Positions 1-9,661 of a stretch of 64,000 nt of DNA are shown piece by piece. Within the stretch, counting starts at the first letter, position 1, and every line of letters begins with the position of its first letter. The position numbers and the translations under genes were made by a program. Below the pieces are notes generated by a model. That model was not told where the DNA came from and searched no databases. It saw only the letters and a list, made by a program, of their open reading frames with translations. Source of the DNA: Methanolobus profundi (lineage in GTDB: Archaea > Halobacteriota > Methanosarcinia > Methanosarcinales > Methanosarcinaceae); the NCBI RefSeq assembly GCF_900114835.1, contig NZ_FOUJ01000003.1, positions 186,001 to 250,000 of the forward strand, read 5' to 3'.

Positions 1-1238
1 TCAATGCCACTGGGGACGCAACAAGAAAAAGAAGCGAGAGCAGGAATTCAGAATCAGATTATCAGACGGTCAAGACAAATTTTGCTAATATAAAGTCAAA
101 GAACCCTAACCTGGATACTGAGGAAGCCATCAATAGTACCAAAGATTATCTTATTGGCACCATTGACTACATGATCGATCTGCTCGATGAAGACAATGAG
201 TATATCGATGACCTTGAAGATGAAAGGGACAATGTAGAGGATGCCACTACAAGGGAAGAGCTTGCGGACTCTGCAAAGAACATCAAAGAGATATGGAACG
301 ATGCACGTAAGGACCGTGTAACAGCTTCAAGTAAAGCTATCGATAACAAGATCAATGCTGTCCTCAAGACATCTGAGAACCTGGTGGTACGCCTTGAAAA
401 TGAGATAGCCACCATGAAGGAAAATGGTGAGGATGTGGAAGACCTCGAAGAGATGCTTGATGAATATAAAGAGCTTATTGATGATGCAAAGGAAAACCAG
501 GAGCAGGCCAGAAATACATACATGAATGGCAATGGAAACAATGGTGAGAACATCCGTGAAGCTAATCGATATATCGTTAAAGCCGGAGAGGACATCAAGG
601 ACGCTAATGCCATTCTCAGGAAAATGCTCCAGGAGCTCAAGCAAGAGAGAGAAGGTGTAGTAGTACTTACAGGCGCCGGGACACTTAATGCAGAAGGAAA
701 CGGTACAGCTGTGATATCAGGTAATGTTTCCATAGAAATAGAAACCGATGAATATGCAAAACTTGTCATCAAGGACCTTGCAGGTGATGCGGTCATTGAT
801 ACCGACGATGCTGACTATGAGACATCTAACATCGATTCGGGCAATAGCACGGACAACAACAGGGCATTCGTCTTCATAAACCTGACAGGTGAGGTATATA
901 TTGAAGGCAGCAGGCTTACCGTGATGGTCAGAGGAACTGACATAGAGCTCACAGCTGAAGGAACAGGCACTGCAGTGCTTTCAGGTGTCGGGGACTACGA
1001 GATCGACGGAGAGGAAGGCGAATGGGCCAGCCGCTACGTAGATGATGACGATGAGTCTGATGAAGAGGTTGATGACGACACCGTTGAAGCTGAAGAAGAA
1101 GAAGAAGAGGAGGAGGAAGAAGAAGACACCTCCGATGATGATGACGAAGACAGCGATGATGATACCTCTGATGATGATGAAGAGGACGACGAAGAGGATG
1201 ACGGGAACACGACCGAAGTGAACGATACAGAGGTCTGA
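1..1238 (+). CDS. Secreted or surface acidic protein, 5' end outside window
   Basis: The reading frame is open from base 3 to the stop at 1236-1238 (about 411 residues visible), so the start lies left of the window; the first in-frame ATG at 171 is probably internal. The N-terminal half is charged and helical, probably coiled coil. The middle (about bases 650-1010) is a Gly/Thr-rich beta-type domain with two similar stretches containing GTGTAVLSG and GNGTAVISG. The last 65 or so residues are almost entirely Asp, Glu, Ser and Thr. I do not recognise a named family. Domains of this kind occur in exported archaeal proteins, and the acidic tail could bind cations, but both are inference. It is followed 37 bp later by a small lipoprotein gene on the same strand, and the two may be co-transcribed. 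Confidence 0.8.
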   Translation, partial: NATGDATRKRSESRNSESDYQTVKTNFANIKSKNPNLDTEEAINSTKDYLIGTIDYMIDLLDEDNEYIDDLEDERDNVEDATTREELADSAKNIKEIWNDARKDRVTASSKAIDNKINAVLKTSENLVVRLENEIATMKENGEDVEDLEEMLDEYKELIDDAKENQEQARNTYMNGNGNNGENIREANRYIVKAGEDIKDANAILRKMLQELKQEREGVVVLTGAGTLNAEGNGTAVISGNVSIEIETDEYAKLVIKDLAGDAVIDTDDADYETSNIDSGNSTDNNRAFVFINLTGEVYIEGSRLTVMVRGTDIELTAEGTGTAVLSGVGDYEIDGEEGEWASRYVDDDDESDEEVDDDTVEAEEEEEEEEEEEDTSDDDDEDSDDDTSDDDEEDDEEDDGNTTEVNDTEV

Positions 1239-1275
1239 GAACTAAAATGAGAAACGATATAGGAGTTGAGAAGAA

Positions 1276-1542
1276 ATGACCAAATTTAGAAATATCGCCA
1301 TCATTGCAGTTCTGCTGTGTGCTCTTGTCATATCTGGTTGTACTGATAAAGGTACAACTGAAGATGATATCCAGATTGCTGAAGAAGAACAGAACCTCAG
1401 TGTTGCAGATGAGGCCCTCAATGAAGAAATGGTAGGCATCACAGACACTGAGATACAGGATCTGGAAGCAGAGCTTGCAGAACTTGAAGCTCTCATCAAC
1501 GAGATGGAGCTTGAAGAAGAGATCGTTGTCGAAGAAATATGA
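1276..1542 (+). CDS. Small lipoprotein, acidic coiled coil
   Basis: This 88-residue protein starts with a signal sequence ending in the lipobox ISGC (Cys about residue 22), so it is probably lipid-anchored outside the membrane. After the Cys it is nearly all Glu, Asp, Leu and Ala with heptad-like leucines, suggesting one acidic helix or coiled coil. An AGGAG lies about 10 bases upstream of the ATG. It follows the acidic surface protein by 37 bp and ends inside a strong terminator hairpin, so the pair looks like the end of one transcript. No function is recognised; a partner or spacer role for the upstream surface protein is only a guess. Confidence 0.75.
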   Translation: MTKFRNIAIIAVLLCALVISGCTDKGTTEDDIQIAEEEQNLSVADEALNEEMVGITDTEIQDLEAELAELEALINEMELEEEIVVEEI

Positions 1543-1567
1543 ATGGCTCCCATTCATATTCTTTTTT
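1536..1567 (+). terminator. Intrinsic terminator overlapping the lipoprotein stop codon
   Basis: An 11-bp perfect stem (1536-1546 with 1550-1560, loop CTC) is followed by six T at 1562-1567. The stop codon of the lipoprotein gene lies inside the left arm. Confidence 0.8.
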
Positions 1568-1750
1568 AATTTACCTATTTTTATTACATTGCTATTGGTC
1601 CATTACTACCAGGTCCTTATTTTCACCCTGAAGTTCCATCCATGGAATTCTATTTTGAATGTTTTGTCATGCATGCCAGAATGATCGATACACTTACCTG
1701 AAATCTTTTTATAATAAAAATAATATATGTAGTATGACATAATTTATTTT

Positions 1751-1840
1751 TGATCCCTGCGGAGAGGATCCTGAGATAATATCAGGAAGCAGGTTCAATG
1801 GCTAAAATGGCCAGAATACATTGATATTAGGGTGAAAAAG
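1751..1840 (+). other. Structured leader with short upstream reading frame before the chemoreceptor gene
   Basis: Two nested short stems are visible: CCTGC (1756-1760) with GCAGG (1789-1793), and CCTGA (1770-1774) with TCAGG (1782-1786). The right arm GCAGG would also serve as ribosome site for an 8-codon frame at 1798-1824 (MAKMARIH, stop TGA), so folding could hide that site. It does not match a riboswitch class I know. The rest of the 1568-1831 gap is A+T-rich and shows no gene. Confidence 0.35.
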
Positions 1841-4132
1841 ATGTTTGGTAATAATAAAGTGATAAAAGAGATCCCGGAAGTATTGAATTCAGTAATGAAT
1901 GGGGATACCGGAGCAAGGATAGGTCTTAATGGTAAAGGAGCTGATAACGAAGCTGCAAATGCGCTCAATATATTCATTGAGACGGCACTCCAGTGGCAGC
2001 TTGCAGCAACTGAACAGGCGGAGATCAAAAAAGAGATGGAACAACTTTTGAAACTTGCACAGGAAGGACAGCTTGAATCCCGTATGGACACGGACAGGAC
2101 CTGTGAAGATTCAAGAGTGATCGCTGAGAACCTGAACAACATAATGGATGCAGTTACAGAGCCCCTTACAGCTGCATCAAGATACATTGGAAGGATAGCA
2201 AAAGGAGATGTTCCACCCAGGATCGAAAAGGAATATAAGGGTATATTCAATGACTTCAAGAACAATCTGAACTGCTGTGTTGATGCTATAAACGCTCTTG
2301 TAGAAGATGCAGAAAAGCTTTCAATTGCAGGCATTGAAGGTGATATGGATGTCCGTGCAGATGCTTCCAGACACGGAGGAGATTTCAGGAAGATAATCGA
2401 ATACCAGGATGAATGCCTCGATGCGATCACAAAACCATTGAAGGAAACAACTGATGTACTTCTCAAGCTGGCGATCAATGACTTTGAGAATGAGGTTGAG
2501 GGAGAATACAATGGTATATTCAAAGATAATGTCTACGCAGTGAATGAAGTACGCAAAAGACTCCTCAACATCCAGCGCACCTTTGAGTATATGGCCAAGG
2601 GGGATTTCAGCGATCTTGAAAAGTACAGAGCAGTCGGAAAACGATCTGACAAGGATAAGCTCCTGCCATATACCATTGCAATGATGGACAAGATCAAGGA
2701 TATGACAGAAGAGTTCATACATCTTGGACATGCAGCAGAGCAGGGTCAGTTAGAATATAGAGCTGACACAAGTCGTTTTGAAGGCATGTTCACAGAAGCA
2801 GTATCATCTGTCAATGAAGCTATCGATGCACTGGTAAAACCACTTAACGAAGCAATGAGAGTGGTCGATGAGTATTCTGAAGGCAAGCTTGATTCAAGGT
2901 TCAGTTTCGAGAGCCAGGGAGATTTCAAGACCTTTGCAGAAAGCCTTGATCATTTCGGCGACAGCCTCCAGGCGATCATAGCAGATTCAAGTGCTGTACT
3001 TGATTCTATCTCAAAGAACAACCTTTCAAGACCTATAGAGGTAGAAGGTGTTGGAGAATTCAGAATGCTTACTGACGGGATAGAGAATAGCCGAAGATCT
3101 TTGAACAATATCGTTGCACTGGTCCAGAGCAGTTCTATGAATGTTGCTTCAACTGCAGAAGAGATGTCATCATCCGTGGAACATGTAACATCCTCATCAT
3201 ATCAGATAGAAGATACAGTATCTGAGATCGCACAGGGTGCTCAGAGCCAGGCATCCAAGACAGAAGAGGTTTCACGTGCAATGGTGGATATGACCATGAC
3301 CGTGCAGGAAGTGGCGGTCAACTCACAGAAGGCTGCAAGTAATGCAAAAGCATCCAATGAGCTCATGGAGAACCTCGGAACCACTACTAAGGAACTGCTC
3401 AGGAAGATGGAAAGCATCAAGAATACTTCAGGTGAATCATCAGAAGTTATAATGGACCTTGCAGGAAAGTCAAAGCAGATCGGTGAGATCGTCAATCTCA
3501 TTACCAATATTGCAGACCAGACAAACCTTCTTGCCCTTAATGCTGCTATTGAAGCAGCCCGTGCTGGTGAACATGGACGTGGATTTGCCGTTGTGGCTGA
3601 TGAGGTTCGTAAACTTGCCGAAGATTCAGGAAATGCAGCAAAACAGATCTCCCTCCTTATCAAAGAGATACAGGAAGGTACTGACAATGCAGTTGTGTCC
3701 ATACAACTTGGATCAGAAGAGGTCACCAATGGAGCCGAAGCACTTAACGAAGTTGCTACAGTGATCGAGCAGGTGGTCGAGTCAGGTTCAACAATTACAA
3801 ACATGGTACAGGACATTGCTGCTGCTGCTCAGGAACAATCAGCTTCTATTGAGGAGATCACATCTTCTATCGAAGAAGTAAGCGCCATATCAGAAGAATC
3901 AGCAGCAAGTACCGAGGAGGCTTCAACATCAGTACAGGAGCAGAATTCCACGATGCAGGAACTTGGAAGGTCTGCTGAACAGCTCTCATGTCTGTCGAAC
4001 GATATGAAAATGGTAGTTGAAAAGTTCATCCTTGACACCGGACAGGTGAATTCAGGCACTGGTAAAGGGCAAATACTGGAACTGAAAGAGGACAACGTTG
4101 ATAGCAATATGACAGAGCACTTACTTGTTTGA
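1841..4132 (+). CDS. Soluble methyl-accepting chemotaxis protein with tandem HAMP-like repeats
   Basis: The 763-residue protein has no transmembrane segment, so it is a cytoplasmic chemoreceptor. The first 420 or so residues are repeated HAMP-like units (recurring pattern of GD/EGxxxxR followed by NxxxDAxxxPL). The C-terminal third is the long coiled-coil signalling domain with the conserved hairpin tip at [19 protein letters not shown], where CheA and CheW bind in this family. I prefer the ATG at 1841 because GGTGA sits 5 bases before it; the in-frame GTG at 1832 is part of that ribosome site. No CheA, CheW or sensory domain is encoded nearby, so the input signal is unknown; a partner membrane sensor or redox/energy sensing are possibilities. 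The upstream leader may regulate it. Confidence 0.9.
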   Translation: MFGNNKVIKEIPEVLNSVMNGDTGARIGLNGKGADNEAANALNIFIETALQWQLAATEQAEIKKEMEQLLKLAQEGQLESRMDTDRTCEDSRVIAENLNNIMDAVTEPLTAASRYIGRIAKGDVPPRIEKEYKGIFNDFKNNLNCCVDAINALVEDAEKLSIAGIEGDMDVRADASRHGGDFRKIIEYQDECLDAITKPLKETTDVLLKLAINDFENEVEGEYNGIFKDNVYAVNEVRKRLLNIQRTFEYMAKGDFSDLEKYRAVGKRSDKDKLLPYTIAMMDKIKDMTEEFIHLGHAAEQGQLEYRADTSRFEGMFTEAVSSVNEAIDALVKPLNEAMRVVDEYSEGKLDSRFSFESQGDFKTFAESLDHFGDSLQAIIADSSAVLDSISKNNLSRPIEVEGVGEFRMLTDGIENSRRSLNNIVALVQSSSMNVASTAEEMSSSVEHVTSSSYQIEDTVSEIAQGAQSQASKTEEVSRAMVDMTMTVQEVAVNSQKAASNAKASNELMENLGTTTKELLRKMESIKNTSGESSEVIMDLAGKSKQIGEIVNLITNIADQTNLLALNAAIEAARAGEHGRGFAVVADEVRKLAEDSGNAAKQISLLIKEIQEGTDNAVVSIQLGSEEVTNGAEALNEVATVIEQVVESGSTITNMVQDIAAAAQEQSASIEEITSSIEEVSAISEESAASTEEASTSVQEQNSTMQELGRSAEQLSCLSNDMKMVVEKFILDTGQVNSGTGKGQILELKEDNVDSNMTEHLLV

Positions 4133-4319
4133 GCTATATTCGGAACATTTGGTTTTGCCACCCAGGCAGAACCATTTGTATACATTCAACATGACATATT
4201 TTTAAGCCCACTGATATTTATATCCATTAATAATGGATAATAAGATGACAGATACTTTTTTATAGAAGCACAATCAATTGATTTGTGCTTAGAATGATAT
4301 CATATCTAAGAGGAATATC

Positions 4320-5177
4320 ATGGGAAATATGATAAAAACAACTTTGTTGCTGGCATCCTTAACAGGTCTTCTGGTCATTGTAGGCCAGTTACTTGGCGGG
4401 ACGTCAGGTATGATCATCGCATTCTTATTCGCGATAGTCATGAATTTTGGAAGTTACTGGTATAGTGACAAGATAGTTCTGAAAATGTACCATGCTCAGG
4501 AAGTTACAGCAACTGAAGCACCACAGCTCTACGGCATAGTACAGAAACTGGCAATGCGTGCAAACCTGCCAATGCCAAAGGTCTATATCGTGAACACATC
4601 CATGCCAAATGCATTCGCAACAGGCAGAGATCCACAACATGCAGCAGTAGCTGCAACCACAGGAATACTTGAGCTACTTTCAGAAGAGGAACTTGAAGGT
4701 GTCCTTGCACACGAAATGGCACACGTAAAGAACCGCGACACACTGATAAGTGCTGTTGCTGCTACCATTGCAGGTGTTATCACCATGATAGCTACCTGGG
4801 TCAAGTGGGCAGCAATATTCGGCGGACTTGGAGGAAGAGATGACAACGGTACGAACAATATCGTTGGTTTCCTTGCACTTGCCATAGTTGCACCACTGGC
4901 AGCCACGATCATCCAGCTTGCTATCTCAAGATCAAGGGAGTTCGCTGCCGATGAAGAAGGAGCACGTATCTCACAGAAACCATGGGCACTTGCAAGTGCA
5001 CTGGAGAAACTTGAGTACGGAAGTACACATTATCGTCAGAGAAGAGGTGACGTCCAGCCATCTCAGACCACTGCACACATGTTCATCGTGAACCCCCTGA
5101 AGGGAAGCACACTCATGAACCTGTTCAGGACACACCCTGTCACGGAAGAGCGTATCAAGCGCCTTCGTGCAATGTAA
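4320..5177 (+). CDS. htpX: Membrane zinc metalloprotease HtpX (M48 family)
   Basis: The 285-residue protein has two N-terminal hydrophobic helices, then the zinc-binding HEMAH motif at about residues 131-135, two more hydrophobic segments (about residues 145-195), and REFAAD at about 211, which supplies the third zinc ligand. This order is that of HtpX, which degrades misfolded membrane proteins. Length is typical (280-300). AGAGG lies 5 bases before the ATG. The gene stands alone; a TATA-like GATATTTATATCC lies about 100 bp upstream. The 187-bp gap before it contains no other gene. Confidence 0.93.
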   Translation: MGNMIKTTLLLASLTGLLVIVGQLLGGTSGMIIAFLFAIVMNFGSYWYSDKIVLKMYHAQEVTATEAPQLYGIVQKLAMRANLPMPKVYIVNTSMPNAFATGRDPQHAAVAATTGILELLSEEELEGVLAHEMAHVKNRDTLISAVAATIAGVITMIATWVKWAAIFGGLGGRDDNGTNNIVGFLALAIVAPLAATIIQLAISRSREFAADEEGARISQKPWALASALEKLEYGSTHYRQRRGDVQPSQTTAHMFIVNPLKGSTLMNLFRTHPVTEERIKRLRAM

Positions 5178-5188
5178 AATAAGATCAA

Positions 5189-5623
5189 TTAAAAACTAAA
5201 GAGGCTTGTCTGCCCCCTATCTATAAGGTGGATGACCTCTACGTCATTTTCTTCGAGCTTGATAGAAAGGTGCTCCCTGTGGCATCCCTTTGGACTTTTC
5301 TCTGCACACATGAGCACTATCCTGCCACCTTCATCATTCACCTTCTTTATATGAGCCATCAGCTTTGCAAAGCTGGCCTTGAAAGGTTCGGTCCTCATAT
5401 ATTCTATATATGTGGGCTCACGCATTCCACCCACACCGTCACAATGAGAATAAAGGATCCTGTTCTTCGGGAACAATACTTCTAAAGATTCCTTATCATA
5501 TACTTTGAAAGTAGACTGAGGATACCTTCGTATATCCACAAGATGGGTGATCTTGTTCTCAATGAGTATGGATATAAAGTCATCGATCCCACGATTCCCA
5601 TATCCTATCGTATAACACTTCAT
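5189..5623 (-). CDS. DUF488 family protein
   Basis: This 144-residue protein begins MKCYTIGYGNRG and carries the family's further blocks VDIRRYPQS and LMCAEKSPKGCHREHLS, so it belongs to DUF488, a widespread family of unknown function. The conserved Cys/His cluster near residues 105-115 suggests a metal or thiol role, but nothing is established. I chose the ATG at 5623 because GGTGC lies 5 bases before it; an ATG four codons earlier lacks such a site. It is convergent with htpX, 11 bp away. Confidence 0.85.
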   Translation of the reverse strand: MKCYTIGYGNRGIDDFISILIENKITHLVDIRRYPQSTFKVYDKESLEVLFPKNRILYSHCDGVGGMREPTYIEYMRTEPFKASFAKLMAHIKKVNDEGGRIVLMCAEKSPKGCHREHLSIKLEENDVEVIHLIDRGQTSLFSF

Positions 5624-5946
5624 TCTTTGCACCATTGGTCATGTAATAAGTGACGTATTATTATTTTAATTATTATCCGGATCTGGATGTTGTAGTTATC
5701 AGGATTATTTAATGGTTATTGAAGATAAGCGAATATACCAGCCTCTCCTGATAATACGACCCGGATCCCATCGATAAGAATATCACTGAGTAGGGCTATT
5801 TTGTCCGTGATATCATACATTACGAGGAAAAATTAATATTGGTTTTGTTCAAACTAATGATATGGTCTTTACGATGCATATGGGAATGGCATCAAAAAGA
5901 TATCGAATTATAGATCTTATTCAAACCTGTAATTAAAGAGGATAAA
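5624..5946. other. Gene-free interval between DUF488 gene and aroA
   Basis: It is A+T-rich with no convincing gene on either strand. It must hold the promoters of both divergent genes. A GAGG at 5938-5941 is the ribosome site of aroA. No long repeat or hairpin stands out. Confidence 0.5.
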
Positions 5947-7227
5947 ATGAAAGTATCTGTCAGTACTTCAAAGGTCAGTGGTGAGGTTTTTGCCCCACCG
6001 TCCAAAAGCTATACACATAGGGCTATCACCATTGCTGCCCTGTCGGATGAATGTGCTATTCACCGCCCCCTCATGTCAGCCGATACACTTGCAACAGTAC
6101 GCGCATGTGAGGCACTCGGAGCAACTATCGAGAGATCAGAAGATAAATTGCACATCAGAGGAGTAAATGGAAAACCATTCGTTCCAAACAATGTAATAGA
6201 TGTGGCAAATTCCGGAACTACCCTTCGTTTTATGACAGCTGTCTCTTCACTTACCAACGGAGTAACGGTCCTTACAGGTGATGGTTCCATAAGAAGCCGT
6301 CCTAATCAGCCACTACTGGATGTACTGAACAAACTCGGTGTTGAAGCCTATTCCACTCGTGGTAACGGATGTGCACCTCTGGTAGTACGCGGCGGACTGA
6401 AGGGAGCGATCACAACAATAGATGGTTCCATAAGCTCACAGTTCATTTCCGCACTTCTTATCGCATGTCCACTTACAACCCAGAGCACAACGCTCTCTAT
6501 CAAAGGTGAGATGAAATCCAGACCTTATGTAGACGTAACAATGGAACTCATCGAGAAAGCCGGTGGAGAGATACTTGTAGAAGAAGGCAACACGATCAAA
6601 TTCATAATCCCTGCTAACCAGAGATATAACCTCAAGGACTACACTGTTCCTGGAGATTTCTCATCAGCATCTTACCTTTTAGCTTCTGCAGCAGTAACAG
6701 GGTCCACTGTAACTGTAAAGAACCTCTTCCCATCCAAACAGGGAGACGTAGAGATAATAGATGTCCTCGAACGCATGGGAGCTGAGATCTCATGGGATAA
6801 AGAGAACGGAATTGCAAAGGTCACAGGCAATGGTCTGAAAGGAACCACATTCGATGCAGGAGCAACACCTGATCTTGTACCTACCATCGCGGTACTGGCA
6901 GCATGTGCAGAAGGAGTGACTGTCATAGAGAATGCAGAACATGTTCGCTATAAAGAGACAGACAGACTGCATGCCATGGCACTTGAACTTACCAAGATGG
7001 GCATCTCTGTAAAGGAAGAACCTGACCAGCTTATAGTCACCGGTGGAACTCTTCACGGTGCAGAACTGCACGGATGGCATGACCACAGGATAGTCATGGC
7101 ACTTACAATTGCAGGAATGGTAGCAGGCGATACGGTAATAGATACCGCAGACTCCGTAGAGATATCCTTCCCTAACTTCTTTGAAGAAATGAAAGCCCTT
7201 GGGGCAAATGTAGAACTGATAGATTAA
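5947..7227 (+). CDS. aroA: 3-phosphoshikimate 1-carboxyvinyltransferase (EPSP synthase)
   Basis: The 426-residue enzyme transfers enolpyruvyl from PEP to shikimate-3-phosphate, the sixth step of chorismate synthesis. Visible family motifs are SKSYTHRA near residue 19, SGTTLRF near 83, GDGSIRSRPNQPL near 105, the substrate site SSQFISALL near 162, and RYKETDRL near 334. Length is normal. GAGG precedes the ATG by 5 bases. No other shikimate genes are in the window, so it is a single gene. A 20-bp palindrome overlaps the stop and separates it from the convergent neighbour. Confidence 0.96.
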   Translation: MKVSVSTSKVSGEVFAPPSKSYTHRAITIAALSDECAIHRPLMSADTLATVRACEALGATIERSEDKLHIRGVNGKPFVPNNVIDVANSGTTLRFMTAVSSLTNGVTVLTGDGSIRSRPNQPLLDVLNKLGVEAYSTRGNGCAPLVVRGGLKGAITTIDGSISSQFISALLIACPLTTQSTTLSIKGEMKSRPYVDVTMELIEKAGGEILVEEGNTIKFIIPANQRYNLKDYTVPGDFSSASYLLASAAVTGSTVTVKNLFPSKQGDVEIIDVLERMGAEISWDKENGIAKVTGNGLKGTTFDAGATPDLVPTIAVLAACAEGVTVIENAEHVRYKETDRLHAMALELTKMGISVKEEPDQLIVTGGTLHGAELHGWHDHRIVMALTIAGMVAGDTVIDTADSVEISFPNFFEEMKALGANVELID

Positions 7228-7245
7228 GGGAAGAATTCTTCCCTT
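7226..7245. terminator. Palindromic terminator between convergent genes
   Basis: The 20-bp sequence is a perfect inverted repeat (arms AAGGGAAG and CTTCCCTT around AATT), followed on the plus strand by T-rich DNA. It can serve both aroA and the convergent hydantoinase-family gene. Confidence 0.65.
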
Positions 7246-7268
7246 GGTTATTTGTTTTGATATCCTTT

Positions 7269-9317
7269 TTATTTTCCTGAATATGAGTCTTCAGCAGAGC
7301 GGGAGCTCACAGCTTTCTTGCGCATGTAATCAGGGATAACATCCTTCTCTACAACAAGCTTGGATGTACCTATACCAACTACAATTACTTTTGTCTCAAC
7401 AGGTTCCTCTCCATCCCTTACCATGAGTTCCTTCTTAGTTACCTCGATCTCGACCTCGTCCTTACCATAACCGGCTGCTTTCATATAATCCATTATTATT
7501 CCCTTGCCGGTGTTCCTGGCAAAGTCAAAGGCCTGGATATAGTCAGGGAAGATCTGCCTTCCTTCAGGAGTGAACACAAAGTAACTGATGACCTCTTTTG
7601 CGTTCTTCAGTTCCTCATCTGTTACATCCTCACCCGTGATCGGAGCAAAGTCCTTCTTAATAAGGATCTCAACACGTTTGATGCCTTTTCCAACAAGTGC
7701 ACCGACAGCATTTCCAACATTTGCATGTTCAGGAACAACTATATCAGCATCGATGAGCTTTTCCATCTCTTCCTTATATGCAACAACAGGCCCACCCAAA
7801 AGGATAACTGGTGTTTCCACCTTGAAACGTGTGTAATTATCACCTGAAAGCATCTGGTCGATCACAGTCTGTGGAATGCCATCCACAAGGTAAGATACAA
7901 GGTCTGATGCCATGTTCTTTGCAACCTTTTTCTTAACCATGATGGCAACTTCCTCTTTTGTAATTCTTAGTTGCTTGGCGATCTTTTCAGCTCCCAGTAT
8001 AGAAGCTTCTGTTTCCCATAGATCGAACTCTCCAAGTACATGAAGTGCATCAGTTGGTGTGAAACCAATGGACTGTACGAGACGTTTCTGGATAAGACCA
8101 TCGAGTGCCCTCACGCTTGGTTGCTTCTTCAGACGCTGGAAAATGTCCACATAGGACACCGGAGATCCCTGGATCACATCGAATATCTCTTCCTCGGTCC
8201 TGCTAAGTTCAAGAGGTTTGAGACCGGTACGGACAAAGAATTTCGTTGGCTGTACATTTTCACAGAGAAGTTTTCTTGATGGTGATTTTGATTCTTTGAA
8301 CCTTTCAAGGAAACCCTGATACAAAGTTGCTGCACGACAAAGCGGGATAACTCTTCTGGGACCAATGTAGAACTTCTGGTCCTGGATCCATACGTGGCTG
8401 TCTCCACCTGTTGCTGAAGTTTCCATCCTGATGGCTTTTACCATTGTCTTCCAGCCGCCGACCACGGCACCCTGATCACTGAGTTCAGGAACACCATTTC
8501 TGATAAGAGCTACATCGGTACTTGTCCCACCAACATCGACCATTGCACATGTATCGTATTTTGTAAGGAAGGATGCACCTACAAGACTTGCAGCCGGTCC
8601 TGAGAATATAGATTCTATAGGACGCTCAAGGGCTTCTTCCATTCCCACAACAGAACCATCACATTTGAGCATGAGAAGGTTAGCATCCATACCTCTGGAC
8701 TTAATATCCTGCATTATTGACTGAATGAACTTGTGTGTGATAGGCAGAAGCTGTGCATTCAGATATGCAGTGATGGCCCTGTCGTATGCACCGACCTCCT
8801 GGGAAAGTTCGTGTCCGCAGACAACCGGAAGGCCGGTTAGCTCACGGATCATTTCCTTGACCCGAAGCTCATGTTCTGAGTTACGGTTGCTGAAGAATGA
8901 TGAAACGGAAAATGCTGCAACATGTTCTTTTACTTCAAGTGCAAAGAGCTTGACACCATCTTCGTCAAGAGGAGCAGCTTCCTCACCATTGCTTGTGTGA
9001 CCTCCACCGAGCTGGACATAGTATTTTGCCGGGAATCCCTCTTTTGGAATGACATAATCACCTACAAGGATCACACCTACAGGGAAACCAGTGTCTTCAA
9101 GGATCGTATTTGTAGACAGGGTGGTTGAGACTGAAACCAGCTTTACATCCTGGACATATTCAGGATCCAGCGAATCTATTACCTTTTTAATTCCGCCTAT
9201 TGGATCAGGATAGGTTGTCAGGACCTTTGTGGCATCCATTATAACTCCATCCGAGTCACGGATTATCACACCATCTGTAAATGTACCACCGGCATCAATG
9301 CCCAGACTGTATTGCAT
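7269..9317 (-). CDS. Hydantoinase/oxoprolinase family protein (HyuA-like)
   Basis: The 682-residue protein opens with GIDAGGTFTDGV, the phosphate-binding start of the hydantoinase A/5-oxoprolinase N-terminal domain, and has the second ATP-site block MVDVGGTSTDVALI at about residues 262-275. These ASKHA-fold proteins couple ATP hydrolysis to opening of cyclic amides. A winged-helix-like stretch may lie in the middle (about 370-430), followed by a C-terminal region with GNAVGALVGKG typical of the family. No HyuB partner is adjacent, so the substrate is unknown; related single-gene copies are common in methanogens. AAGGAG lies 8 bases before the ATG. The gene is divergent from the PGF-CTERM protein gene. 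Confidence 0.88.
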   Translation of the reverse strand: MQYSLGIDAGGTFTDGVIIRDSDGVIMDATKVLTTYPDPIGGIKKVIDSLDPEYVQDVKLVSVSTTLSTNTILEDTGFPVGVILVGDYVIPKEGFPAKYYVQLGGGHTSNGEEAAPLDEDGVKLFALEVKEHVAAFSVSSFFSNRNSEHELRVKEMIRELTGLPVVCGHELSQEVGAYDRAITAYLNAQLLPITHKFIQSIMQDIKSRGMDANLLMLKCDGSVVGMEEALERPIESIFSGPAASLVGASFLTKYDTCAMVDVGGTSTDVALIRNGVPELSDQGAVVGGWKTMVKAIRMETSATGGDSHVWIQDQKFYIGPRRVIPLCRAATLYQGFLERFKESKSPSRKLLCENVQPTKFFVRTGLKPLELSRTEEEIFDVIQGSPVSYVDIFQRLKKQPSVRALDGLIQKRLVQSIGFTPTDALHVLGEFDLWETEASILGAEKIAKQLRITKEEVAIMVKKKVAKNMASDLVSYLVDGIPQTVIDQMLSGDNYTRFKVETPVILLGGPVVAYKEEMEKLIDADIVVPEHANVGNAVGALVGKGIKRVEILIKKDFAPITGEDVTDEELKNAKEVISYFVFTPEGRQIFPDYIQAFDFARNTGKGIIMDYMKAAGYGKDEVEIEVTKKELMVRDGEEPVETKVIVVGIGTSKLVVEKDVIPDYMRKKAVSSRSAEDSYSGK

Positions 9318-9661
9318 ATTGATTCACTCCTTAAAATAAGATATAATAAAGATAGTGTAAAAAACAATGGTTTTGCACTATTTAAGCATTACCATATATT
9401 TCAAATAAACAGCAACGGAAAAAAGATACGGACGAACTAAGGAAGTACAAAATAACTTTCTCATAAAACTTATATACAGACGTGTGCATAGTTACACACA
9501 TATTAATATTCAATTATACAAATATAAAAGGTGATCACCCTGAACCTGTCAAAAACGGTAAAAACATCCATCTTGATTTTAAATTCAGATCTTACCTCAT
9601 ATGAAACTCTTCCTTTTGAACAATTCACCCAACTTACCCAAAACCCGGGAAGTGATGTGAG
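9318..9661. other. Divergent control region between hyuA-like and surface protein genes
   Basis: A TATA-like CTTATATAC at about 9469-9477 could start a plus-strand transcript near 9500, giving a leader of about 160 bases before the ATG at 9662. Within it a frame from GTG 9531 stays open for 44 codons and ends TGA at 9663-9665, overlapping the next start, but it has no ribosome site and I do not call it. The bases next to 9317 hold the AAGGAG ribosome site of the minus-strand gene. Confidence 0.4.

Noticed and set aside
949-1557. A 202-codon minus-strand frame opposite the acidic tail
   Set aside because: It reads the GAA/GAT repeats backwards into Leu, Pro, Arg and His runs; this is an artefact of low-complexity coding DNA.
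1832-1840. GTG start for the chemoreceptor
   Set aside because: Its bases form the GGTGA ribosome site for the ATG at 1841.
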